From the NCBI GenBank assembly GCA_037349105.1, contig JAYJMM010000041.1, positions 2,852,001 to 2,916,000 on the forward strand: a DNA stretch of 64,000 bases. The letters are read 5' to 3'. Made by a program: the position numbers and the translations under genes. The stretch is from Limnomonas spitsbergensis. Its lineage: Eukaryota; Chlorophyta; Chlorophyceae; Chlamydomonadales. A model generated the notes under the pieces. The model saw nothing but the letters and a program-made list of their open reading frames with translations, had not been told where the DNA came from and ran no database searches. Positions 32,350-42,349 of this stretch are shown piece after piece (the first letter of the stretch is position 1; each line of letters opens with the position of its first letter).

Positions 32350-35300
32350 ATGCCCCCTGTAGCAAGGAAGCGAGGGATCGCCGATGAGCTGGCTGACCTG
32401 CTTTCCCCTAGGCCGAGGGAGGAGGCCGACCCCGACGGCATGGGCATCGGCGAAGCGGCAGTGGTGCCGATGGATGACGATCAATTGGATGCGTTCGAAC
32501 TGGAGGACGGCGCCGCGCGGCTTCGCCACCCCGCCTCCTCTTCAAAGTGCGCTAGGGAGTGTGGGGGAGGAGGCAGTGTGGGAGCCGGGGGGGGGGGTAA
32601 GGTCAAAATAGGGTGTTTCTGGATTGGGTTGGGGGGAGAGGTACAAAGCAATGCAACCCCAGGCTGTTATAGGAATGGCAACGCTTTTTGATGTGTGTAC
32701 ATCCCGTCTCCTTCCCTAAGTGCGCTCGGGGTGTGAGGGGTGGCAGTGTGGAGAGCAAGAGGAGCCACTGGAGCTTTTTACTGACATGGGGGTCGTGGGA
32801 CAGGGCAGTTAGGGGCAGGATGGGGGATGAAAGGGCAGGGGAGGGGAGGTGTGCAGGGAGTTGGAGGAAAGGGATGGGGAGGGGTGAGGAGCACTGCAAA
32901 GTCCCCCCATGCCCTCATGCGACCCCCAAACGCATGCTGTATAGTAGGGCTGGCTTCAGATGGCCCTCCCTTGCCGCTGTAGCCCAATCAAAAGTGCATG
33001 GTTTCACAAGTACCATCTTGCCGTTCCTCAATTCTGGCCGGGTTCTGTTCTGTTCGTCCTTTCTGCTCAAATTGGCGGGCCCTTACCAGAAAGGCGACGA
33101 TTGGGATGCCAAGGTGACGGCAGGGGGGGGGGAGCCACTGGCCGTGGCCTGGATCCAGCCCCCGTTGCTTCCTCCCCCTTGATTACGGTACCAGCTCCGT
33201 ACCCATGTCGACAACAGCAGCTGCTCCTGCGCCAAGGCTGATAACCTCGTCACACCACGCCAAGCTGCATGGCTACCTGCATCCGCTGCCAGCTGGGGGG
33301 GTCATCCCAGATCAGCCGATCCAGCCGTTACAGCAAAGTTGGTGGCAACATGTACTTCGCTCTTACAAGGCAGCTGTCGCACCAGTAGCAGAATATGACA
33401 CCCAGCGGGAAAGGATGGGGTCTCATAGGCTGGTCAGCCGGCCTCACTCTTTGTGGCAGCCAGTCTCACACTTTGGGCAGCCGGACTTTTTTCTTTGCAT
33501 CCTTAGCAAATAAGAAAATGGCGTCGGCGAGCGAGGGTCAAACGCAGCTGAGATCCTCGCTGCATGCCATTCTTTAAAATTAGTGCCTGCCACATACAGC
33601 TTTAATGCCACCGGCTTTTGCCGAGTGCACGCTGCTGTTGCTGCTGCTGCTCCTGCTGCTCCTGCTGCTCCTGCTGCTGCTGCTGCTACTACTTTTGCAG
33701 CTGCTGTTGCTGCTGTTGCTGGTACTGCTGCCTCTACTGTTGATGTTGCTGCTACAGCTGCTGCAAAAGCTGTTACTGCTGCTCCTACTGCTGCTCCTGC
33801 TGCTTCCTCCACGTCTGCTACTACTGATGCTGCTAATGTTGCTGCTACATTTGTCCTGACTGCTGCTACTACTGCTGCTGCTGTTGTTACTGCTGCTGCT
33901 TCCACTGCTGTTGCTGCTACTCCTGCTGCTGTTGCTGCTGCTGCTGCTCCTCTTATTGTCCCTACCTCATGAGAAAAAAATGTGGACTGGGGAGAGTGAA
34001 AGAAAGTGCATGCCAGCGTTTCCACCAGGGCTTGTCCCATCCAGAAGCGCCGGCGCGGCCTCCTCCCCCTCAAGGTCCCATGCCCCCGTGGCTCTGATGG
34101 ACTTTGCAAGCAGGGTTCAGGCAACCTGTTTGGAGTCAGGGGGAAATCATGAAGATTGTAAGATGCTGTTAACCCCCATAGGTAACCCCATCACCCTTCC
34201 TCACCTGCTTGAGACTGATCCTTCAGTTTCGAACTATCCTCCCGGCTCCCTGCCTGGGCTCGGACGTGGTCGTGCTGCGGTGATGCTTGACCAAGCACAT
34301 CATTCCCCCCATATGCCCCTCACTGCCACTCCCCCCCGCTCCTCTCACACTCTACCTGCTCCTTGGCTGCCCACACAGGTCCGTGCCACTGCCTTGCTGT
34401 TTCTAAGGCTGCCAGTTGACCTCGCTCTCTGGAAGGAGGGTGGCCGAGTGCTTCTCTCTCATGCATTCCAACCTCCTCTTCCTTCTCCTACCCCCCTACG
34501 TACACACTCCCTCCCTGCTCCTTCGTTGTGGACAGGCTTGATCCCCTGGATATGGTCATGACCCTCTGGTAAATCTCACTCATCCTACACCCCTTAGCTG
34601 CTTAAGACTGTTCCTAACGCTCTCTTGCAACCTGTTTTCCCTGATCCTGGGTTGTGCGCAGACTTGGTCATGACCCTCTGGTAAATCTCACTCATCCTAC
34701 ACCCCTTAGCTGCTTAAGACTGTTCCTAACGCTCTCTTGCACCCCCTCCCCTCCCTGATCCTGGGTGGTGCGCAGACGGGGTCGTGCTGCGGCTAGGCTG
34801 CGTGCGGACATTGAGATGGAGGATAAGGAGTACCGGGGAAAGCGCAGCAGTCGCGCAGCCGTGTTTGGAGAGGAGGAGGAGGAGATGACGAACGGGGTGC
34901 TGGGGCAAGTGAGTGCTGGATTGGGGACGTGTATCTACGAAAGCCATACACTCTGCCGATTTGGATTGCCTGCCCTCTGACTTGCTTTAATCATGTTATA
35001 AAGCTACCCTCGGGACAACAAATGAATATGATCCAGACTCTCGATCCCCAAATTCTCGATTTCTGAATGAAATTGGCAATGATCATCGAGAGGTGGCTTT
35101 ATAATTGAATCCCACACACCCTTGCACGATACCTATATTTTTTAGAAAATACACTATAATTATACAGTGTGAAATACCCCGTATATTACATACAGTACAC
35201 ACTACAGTACATAATTCCGGTATGCAGTATGCACTACATTTTCTTTGTGTGCACACTACGAAATGTACAGGACACACTAAATAATATTCAGGACATCCTT

Positions 35301-38300
35301 CACAAAAAACTGTACAGTTACACAGTGGTTGTATAACTAGACGGCCGGTACCAGTACTACAACTATCTACCGGTAACAGTACTACAACTATCTACCGGTA
35401 GTCCGGTACCAGTACTACAACTATCTACCGGTACCAGTACTACAACTATCTACCGGTACCAGTACTACAACTATCTACCGGTACCAGTACTACAACTATC
35501 TACCGGTACCAGTACTACAACTATGTATTGGTACTTTGTCAACTTTGATCATCCAACGTACCCAGTCTGTTCTGCACCGGCATTGCGATCTGTAATTTAA
35601 GATGTGACTCTTCTTATTCTTCAGTCACATGGCGACGAAGAAGATGTTGCCGGCGAGGAAGGCGAGAGCGACGAAGAGGACGACGACGAAGGCGGTGAGG
35701 ATGAGGACGAAGGTGGTGATGATCAGGACGAGGATGAGGAAGCCATGGCTGGGCTCGACGCAGAGCTGCAGGGGGACGTCCAGGCGCTGCTGGGGGATGC
35801 TGGGGAAGAGGAGGATGGGGAGGACGACGACGGGGAGGAGGAGGGCAGCAGCGAAGATGAGGGCGAGGGGGGCAGCAGCGAGGAGGATAGCCCGGAGGAG
35901 GAGGCGTACGGGGGCAAGGACGGGGACATGGATGAGCGGCGGCTGAGGCGGAAGATGGCTGCTGCAGGTGAGCCTTCCTCTTGCCTTACACCCTATGAGG
36001 CCCACAAGAAACAACCTGATGCAATATGTGAGAGACTGAGACCCTACAAGGCCAAACCCATCCAGAAAACCGCGATGCATGGCGTGAGCTGTCAAACCCA
36101 TGCTGCACTGGTGGACCCGTCTCCTGCACATCCTGCACATGGTGTGAGCTGCAACCCATCTAGCTCAGGTGGACCTCAGCCATTAACTAGACTGGCTGCA
36201 GGCCACAATTTCCCTGTCTACTAAGTTAATGGCCTGAGAGTGCCCTGGGTCCCCTTGGGGACTGGACCCTGTCTAGGTGGGGCCGCCTATAAATTTGAGC
36301 TCAAAATCTTGCAGCATCCACACAAATGTGCAAACGAGTCTTTGAACCCTCGTTAACCCGTCAGCCTGCCCAGGTGGAGCCGCCGCGCGATCATGGGCAA
36401 TATGAATATGAGCATGAATATGAGCATGAATATGAGCTCTAGGCCTGCAAAATCCCATAGAGCATTGGAACCAAATTAAAACATTTAAGTCCTGGTGAAA
36501 GTGGTTACTGACCCTCGTTAATGTGGTATAAGTAAATCAAGCATTCAATACACCCTGGGGCGTGGAGGAAGGTATCCAGTGCAGGTGTGGCCACCTCCCA
36601 TCATGAGCTAGATGAGCTTGAGGCATCAGTCTCACAAGGAAGTTTTGTGTGTGACGTCGTGAGCTAAAACAAAACAAAGTTATAAACGAGTCCTTAGCCC
36701 TCTTCAAACTGGCCTCCTGTGCGGGTGTGGCCACATCAAAAGGTAAATGAGCTCGAGGAATTTAGGTTCTCATTTGAATTTTGCCACTACCACCAAGATC
36801 TGCACTAGACGCCGTTTCACTTAGACTCACGTCTCAAGCTGCACAACATCTTGTTATAGCCACAAAAATGTAATTGCAAGCCCTGAACCCTCTTTAACCT
36901 GTAACCCTGCCCAGGTGGAGGCACCTCCAACCAAGAGCTGAAGGGGCATGTGACATGTAAAACCTTAAAAGTCTTGCAACAATTTTGCAGAATCTTCTGC
37001 ATGCTTTTTAAAGTTAACATCATCATCGTGACTTCGACACATTTCATGGGTTGTGAACCCTCTTTCACCTGGCTCCCAGGGCAGGCGGAGCGGCCTCAAA
37101 CCATTAGCTGAACAAGCGTGACGCCTGCGAAACCCCAAACAACATCAACAAGACATACGATAAACAGTTGTAATGAGTCCTGAACCCAGTTCTTTCAACC
37201 GGGCAACCTGCGCAGGCGGAGCGGCCCCAAACCACGAGCTGAACGAGCTGGAGGCTGAGTACAGTCAATTGCAGCAGCAGGAAGAGGAGGCCGTGGTGGC
37301 CATGAAGCAGCGCGGGGACAAGGAGAGGGTCAAGGGACTGGCAGTGCAGAGCCAACAGGTAGGGTTTAAGGTTAAAGGTTTAGGGACTGGCAGTGGCGCA
37401 GTGTAGAGCCAGCAGGGAGGGTGGGCCGAGGAGGTTGTCAAGGGACGGGTGGAGGGGAGCCAATGTGTTCGGTTGTTGGGATATGGGCTTGTCCCTTGAC
37501 CCTTTATTGTAAGCCCTTCTTTTGCTGGGACTTAATAAGGTGTGAGGCCGGCTGCTCAACCCTAGAAAACCTGAGACGCTTACACCAAAACGAGCCCGGG
37601 TGCGCATTGCAAGCCTGAACATGAAGCCCTAGACCATAGACCTCAGACCTAGTTTTTTTGTATTCCTGTTTTTCTGGACTTCCGTGTCAGAACGAACATG
37701 GCACCTTCTCACTTTGCGAGCAGACGATGGACGGCTGTTTGAAGATTCTTATCGCTCATGAGTTTGTGGATGTTGGGGATAGAGGCGTTGGATGCAAGCT
37801 GTGTGCACGGTACATCTTAAAGTGTGAACAATTACACATATTAGCATGAACTATAATTCCAGAAGTGTGAACAGTCAATCTGTGAACTTCTGAGTCCCAG
37901 GTATCCTGCCATGATCATCCTATACCTTGACCCCTGAGGCATCTCTATCCCACACTGTCTGAATGTGTAAAGGCTTCACACTGTCTTCCACAAGTCCCCA
38001 CAGTTTATCATTCCTGTCGATCACACATCCATGCGCACAATCTCACACCTCCTGGCCCCAACCCCCGCGCGCAGCACCTATACGAACGATCCCTGGAGAT
38101 GCGCATCCTGCTACAGAAGACGCTGCAGGGGTCACTCCGGCTCCCGCTGCCGGCAACCGCCGCCGCTGCCGTGTCAGCGGCGGCGGCCACGGCCGCGGCC
38201 GGCTCCGAAGCTGCGGGCGCGGTTCCGCTGCAGCTGGCCGCGCTGCGGCAGGCCGCGCTGGGCACGCTGTGCCAGCTGGCGGCGCTGCAGCGCGCGCTGC

Positions 38301-41300
38301 TGGCGCGCAACGACGCCGCCACAGCGCTGATGGAGCCGGCGGTGCGCGAGAAGCTGATGGAGGCGACAGAGGACGATGTGGATACTTCGCAGGTGAGAGA
38401 AGGGGTCATCTCCCGAGTACCAGCATGCCAAAATTCATATTGTCTGCCAAGAAGTCTGTACCAGTACCGTAGTATCAGTCCGATTTCGTTTTATTGATCG
38501 TTTTCTAAAACAACAAATGGCTGATTTCCACGATAATTTCGACCAAAACAAGAAAACAAACCCAAAAACGAATGTTTTGCCCCAAAACATGAAATCAATC
38601 GTCTCGCATAAAAGAGCATTGTATATGTCACAGACTCGCTCCTTTCGCATGTAAATACTGTCGTTATGAGCGAAAAGCTGTCTTATTTTCCTACAGCGAA
38701 GGCACGGGCTGCTCTGGCACATGTTTTCCGTTTTAGTGTTTCTGGAGCAAAAACGAACCAGTGATCGTAAGAAAATTCAGCCTCCGATCAGAAAAACGAA
38801 CCACGAAAACGAACCCTTGATTTTGTTAATTAGAAGGTTTCCAAACAAAAAACGAATTCAATATAAAACGAAATTTGACCGATACTACGGTATGCCCTAA
38901 ACCCTAATCCTCAACCCTTAACCCTAAACATAAAAGGACCCAGGAAGTTAGGCGGAGTCTCTTCTGCTTCAACCGCACAGCCTGACTCCCTCTCAGCCTT
39001 CACCTGGGCTGGCTTAATTCTCCTACCAGTTTTTGCTCACTCTTTTCCGTGTCACTGGAGTCTCACTCTTATTTCATCACCGTAGAAGTTCATTAGGGCT
39101 TCAACATTTAATTATATACCGTAGTCACAAACGTGTTTCACTGTTTTGATCGTTGTTCAGGGAGCAACGAAATGTTTCTGACTGGAATTTTCAATGTTGA
39201 GGGGCAACGAATCAAAACCATCGCCAAAACAGTGACTTTTAAGCAACAACGAGCTTCGGAAACAACGAAACACGTCCGTTCATACGGTAGATGCATTACC
39301 GTACCCTGTACTGTAATAAATGCAGACCAATTCATTTTTGAATTGATTGGCCCTTAAAAAAAACGAATTATTAGATTTGTATTGTCTCAATTTTGTCAGT
39401 TTTCTATTGGAAGTAAGCCAAACTATCATTGAAATAACAGTCAGAATCAGCGACCACTGCCGCAGTGTTAGTGTTGTTTGTTAGACTGCCTGAGCGCCTG
39501 GCATGCGCGGCGTATCTTGGCAGGCCTCCACCCCTCAGATTCCTTTCGTGGCGGCATGTTGGGATCCTCAGGGCTCTTGAGGAAGTGGCCTACTGATCTG
39601 AATTCAATACCTGAAGTTGTACTTGACTTGCACTTGTACCTGTACCTTGTACTTGTACTGTACTGAACAGTACTGAGTACATGGTGCTCAGCATACCAGT
39701 ACCAGTAACCTATTGATGTCCAGGGCTGAGCAGCTTGAGACTGTTGCAAGGATGAATGTTGCCTCTAAATGACTCCGGTATTTGGTGACACCTCCTATCG
39801 TGTGCCAGCGTTTTTTTGTGTTGTAAAATGCGGCAGGATTATTACGATTATGGTTCATTTCCTATTTAAGGGAACAAATGTTTGACGCACTCTGCTATTC
39901 GTCAGCCCTAAAATACGACCGGATACCAAAACGAGAGTTGCGACTACAGTGCTGAGTTGCGACTATACAGTACTCCCTTTTTTCGAACTTTCGTTTCCTC
40001 ACCCTGCCTGCCCACCACTGCTGTGCAATTGCGCTGTATTTCAGAAATCGTGTTAGTCATTACAGTCCCTTACTGGTAAAAGCTGAATTTGCCTTCGAAT
40101 TTCGGTGACTACGGTAATTCAGCTACCGTAAGGACCGTAATCAGCACACAGCACTGTCGCCCGCCTTGTAGGTCATTTAAGCCCAGTCCTTGCCTCGTGG
40201 CCTCCTTCAAAATTCAATTCCCCTAGAGTCAAGCGCAATCCTGCCCTCCTTTTCTTTGTCAGTCTTGTTCCTATCACCTGGGTAGAGGCCCGAGGGTATA
40301 TGAATATATCAACAAGACACCCAGGCACGTGGATTCAGGAGGCCCCGCCCCTTTGGCCCAGACCTGGTAATGCCTGTGAGAAAGAAAGAAAGCTATGCCC
40401 CGTGGGGGGTGTGAGAGTTAAGGAAACAGCGCAGCCTGGGCCGAAGCCACATCCGCGCCGCTACCGTTATGCCTGTGTTACACATTGCTTAACGCATTTA
40501 GATACAAAAATGGCCCTGTCTGGGCAAATAAAAAAACTACAACCTGCACCACACTTCCAATCCCTGTCGTACTCTGATCCCTCAAAGACAACCCCACGTT
40601 GACTTGCCAGCCATGTACCCTGAATCCTAGATGAGAAACCTGCGTGGCCCCTCCAAACCGTTCCATACTGCGTAAACCCTATCTCAGCATTCCATCCCAA
40701 TGTGCGCATTCCCCTTTCCTCCTGGACAGGCCTGCTGGCAGCGTCTGGACCTTATGCATAACGCCTCGACCGCGTTCCGCGACTCGGCTCTCGACCGGTG
40801 GCACCGCCGAACCGTCATGATGGGTGCCGGAGCCATGCGCGGCGGCCCGGCGGTCCAGCTGCGGGCGCTGAACCAGAGCGTTTCGGCGCAGGTTGCAGCG
40901 GCGATGCGTGACACGGCCAAGGTGCTCAGCCGCTCGCGCCTACCCGTGGACTCGTGCCCAAGGCCGCTCGGGGAGCCGCAGACACAGTGGGCTGCACCCA
41001 GGGGCGGCGACGCGTCTACAGCAGGGATGCGGCCACAGCTTAACAGGGCGGAGGGGGAGGAGGAGGAGGGGGAGGAGGGCGGGACAGGGAACGCAACAGT
41101 TGCGAGGTAAGGGTCGGGTGGGGGACTGGGCTGGTGGGGTTGTCGGAGGGAGCAGGCTGAGTGGGAGGGGATGTGGCAGGAGGGGGATGAGGGTATGGAA
41201 GGGAGAGTGCTTGTGGGCAAGGGAGGATCAGGGTCATGGCTTGTCCCAGATCATCAATTTCAGATCTTGGGTTTCCAGATCATGAATTTGAGACTTTTGG

Positions 41301-41724
41301 GTTTCCAGATTTTGCCTGAACAGACTTACAGATTTGTGAGGACATGATGGGATGAGAAATTCAATGACTGAGTGGGGCATGCAGGCACATCCGTTTTGAA
41401 TTCAAATCGAGACAATTTTGAATTCAAATGTGCAGCTGGGTCGAGGAGTCGTACGACGATGGCGAGTTCTACCAACAGCTCTTGCGCGAGTTCATATCGA
41501 GGGCCAACGACGGCGCGGCCGGCGGCGCGGCGGCCGGCGGCAGTGGTGGCAAGAGGCGCAAGGTGGTGGACCGCCGGGCCTCTAAGGGGCGCAAGGTCCG
41601 CTACCACGTGCATGAGAAGATGGTAAATTTCATGGCGCCCGTCGTCATTGAGCCGCCAGCGTTTTCGGCACAGCTGTTCGCCAACCTGTTTGGGTCTAGC
41701 AGGGCCGGCAAAGCGATCGCTTGA
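32350..41724 (+). CDS. AATF: AATF/Che-1/BFR2 family, ribosome biogenesis factor
   Basis: Seven exons join in phase to 1800 nt (599 residues plus stop): 32350-32546, 34776-34908, 35625-35967, 37216-37358, 38075-38392, 40730-41106 and 41436-41724. Order of features: N-terminal ELADLLSPRPREEADPDG; EYRGKRSSRAAVF; a long Asp/Glu-rich tract in exon 3; the AATF leucine region LYERSLEMRILLQKTLQ; ALDRWHRRTVMM; and the C-terminal TRAUB domain with EFYQQLLREF and RRASKGRKVRYHVHEKMVNF. Each matches the order in animal AATF (about 560 residues) and yeast BFR2, nucleolar proteins of the small-subunit processome. Exon 5 has an alanine-rich insertion. The start is the first ATG in the exon-1 frame; TGA is at 41722-41724. 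Introns are rich in repeats and decayed exon-boundary copies. Identification is strong; exon borders were read by eye. Confidence 0.93.
33255..33400 (+). repeat. Short reverse-transcriptase fragment in AATF intron 1
   Basis: About 145 bp match 24345-24490 (CTACCTGCATCCGCTGCCAG, then CAGCCGTTACAGCA and TTGGTGGCA-CATGTACTTCGC). It is a third, very short copy of the retroelement's 3' coding part. Confidence 0.6.
33630..33965. repeat. Imperfect CTG/GCT triplet repeat
   Basis: About 330 bp of CTG-type triplets with CTA, TTG and CTC variants in AATF intron 1. All frames on the plus strand are open through part of it, giving poly-Leu or Ala-rich translations that are not part of the gene model. Confidence 0.9.
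34250..34775 (+). repeat. Decayed tandem copies of the AATF exon 2 boundary
   Basis: The real acceptor (GGTGGTGCGCAG, exon from 34776) is preceded 114 bp earlier by a near copy (GGTTGTGCGCAG at about 34650-34661, then ACTTGGTCATG in place of ACGGGGTCGTG). Older relatives lie at about 34525-34560 and 34255-34285 (GACGTGGTCGTGCTGCGG, then TGA). The intervening CTCATCCTACACCCCTTAGC segment is duplicated as well. Confidence 0.75.
35341..35530. repeat. 25-bp minisatellite
   Basis: Seven units of CCGGTACCAGTACTACAACT followed by ATCTA, ending about 95 bp before AATF exon 3 (35625). One unit has an extra CCGGTAGT insertion near 35395. Each unit carries GGTACC and AGTACT palindromes. Confidence 0.9.
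36150..37215 (+). repeat. Ladder of decayed AATF exon 4 boundary copies
   Basis: Exon 4 starts at 37216 after CTGCGCAG with GCGGAGCGGCCCCAAACCAC. Decayed copies of this boundary start near 37085 (GCGGAGCGGCCTCAAACCAT, closest), 36915, 36724, 36585, 36374, 36277 and 36176. All have CAG/TAG or GG before a GTGGAG or GTGTGGCC word, and most are followed by a GAGCT word. Similarity falls with distance from the real exon. Confidence 0.75.
38465..38892. mobile_element. MITE with TACCGTAGT ends, 428 bp
   Basis: Terminal inverted repeats of about 30 bp start TACCGTAGTATC and continue ATTTCGTTTTAT at both ends; TA forms both ends, consistent with a TA target duplication (Tc1/mariner type). It lies in AATF intron 5. 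It shares only the terminal words with the two shorter elements at 39117-39289 and 43810-43997. Confidence 0.7.
39117..39289. mobile_element. MITE with TACCGTAGTCAC ends, copy 1
   Basis: 173 bp, TA at both ends, with internal words GAGCAACGAAAT, GACTGGAATTTTC, GGGGCAACGAATCAAAA and AACGAAACACGTCCGT shared in order with 43810-43997. It lies in AATF intron 5, 225 bp after the longer element. Confidence 0.8.
40378..40470 (-). repeat. Short interspersed repeat, reversed copy
   Basis: On the minus strand this reads GGTAGCGGCGCGGATGTGGC, then TTAACTCTCACACC and GGGGCATAGCTTTCTTTC in blocks; a close match to 30490-30585. It lies in AATF intron 5. Confidence 0.55.
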
Positions 41725-41859
41725 GCAAGGGAGGGAGGGGAGGTGGGGATATGCCAACATGAAGAAGTATGGTTGAGAGCCCCCTGTTTTTAAGTTAGGA
41801 TCTCGGTTTGGACCTAGAAAGACACGGGAGTTTGTGAGGGTGTGGCTTTCCCGCAGCGT

Positions 41860-42200
41860 ACGCGCGATGTTTGTTGAATTTTGTCCCATGCGTCTTGGCA
41901 CCTCAAGGTTGTAAATCAAGCCATGCATCATCATGCGGACCTGCATGCTGACCGGGTCAATACTCCCCCGTGTCCTCCTAACTGACAACTTGACGGGTAC
42001 GGCAAGCGCCACGCTGGCGCCGCGCGGCACGTAGGATTTCCGGACACGATGAAGGCAATGAAGGGCCTTAGTCCAAACACGTCCCGGTTGCGTTTGATCT
42101 GGTTGAGCGATGCTGCGGCCACGCTGGCCGAAAAGAGAGGAAATGCAATTCGACTTGTATACGGAGTGTCCTCGGGTACAGCTGGGACCAAATTCTTTTA
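41860..42200 (-). other. Possible minus-strand coding remnant
   Basis: Two overlapping minus frames look protein-like: one reads EDTPYTSRIAFPLFSASVAA and on to LRPFIAFIVSG, the other VKLSVRRTRGSIDPVSM and QVRMMMHGLIYNLEV. They could be joined by a frameshift near 42005. No family was recognised and no splice sites were assigned. It may be a decayed gene. Confidence 0.25.
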
Positions 42201-42349
42201 GTGAGCAGCCCGTCACTCAAGCACTTGCCTTATCACTTCAGGTATCTAGAGCGAGATCTAGAGTGTTTATTAATATTTAGGTAACTGTATAATACTGAGC
42301 TGATCTCGTGAACATCTCCTACCGTATCTCGTGCATAATAAGCCCTGTC

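Noticed and set aside
33583..33972. Alanine-rich and leucine-rich ORFs
   Set aside because: Produced by the CTG/GCT triplet repeat in AATF intron 1; the exon model skips it.
35625..36140. Minus-strand hydrophobic ORF opposite AATF exon 3
   Set aside because: Shadow of the Asp/Glu-rich exon; GAG/GAC codons read as Leu/Val on the other strand.
38880..38935. Telomere end (CCCTAAA repeats)
   Set aside because: Only a few irregular CCCTAAA/CCCTTAACCCTAAAC words inside an AATF intron; interstitial, not a terminus.
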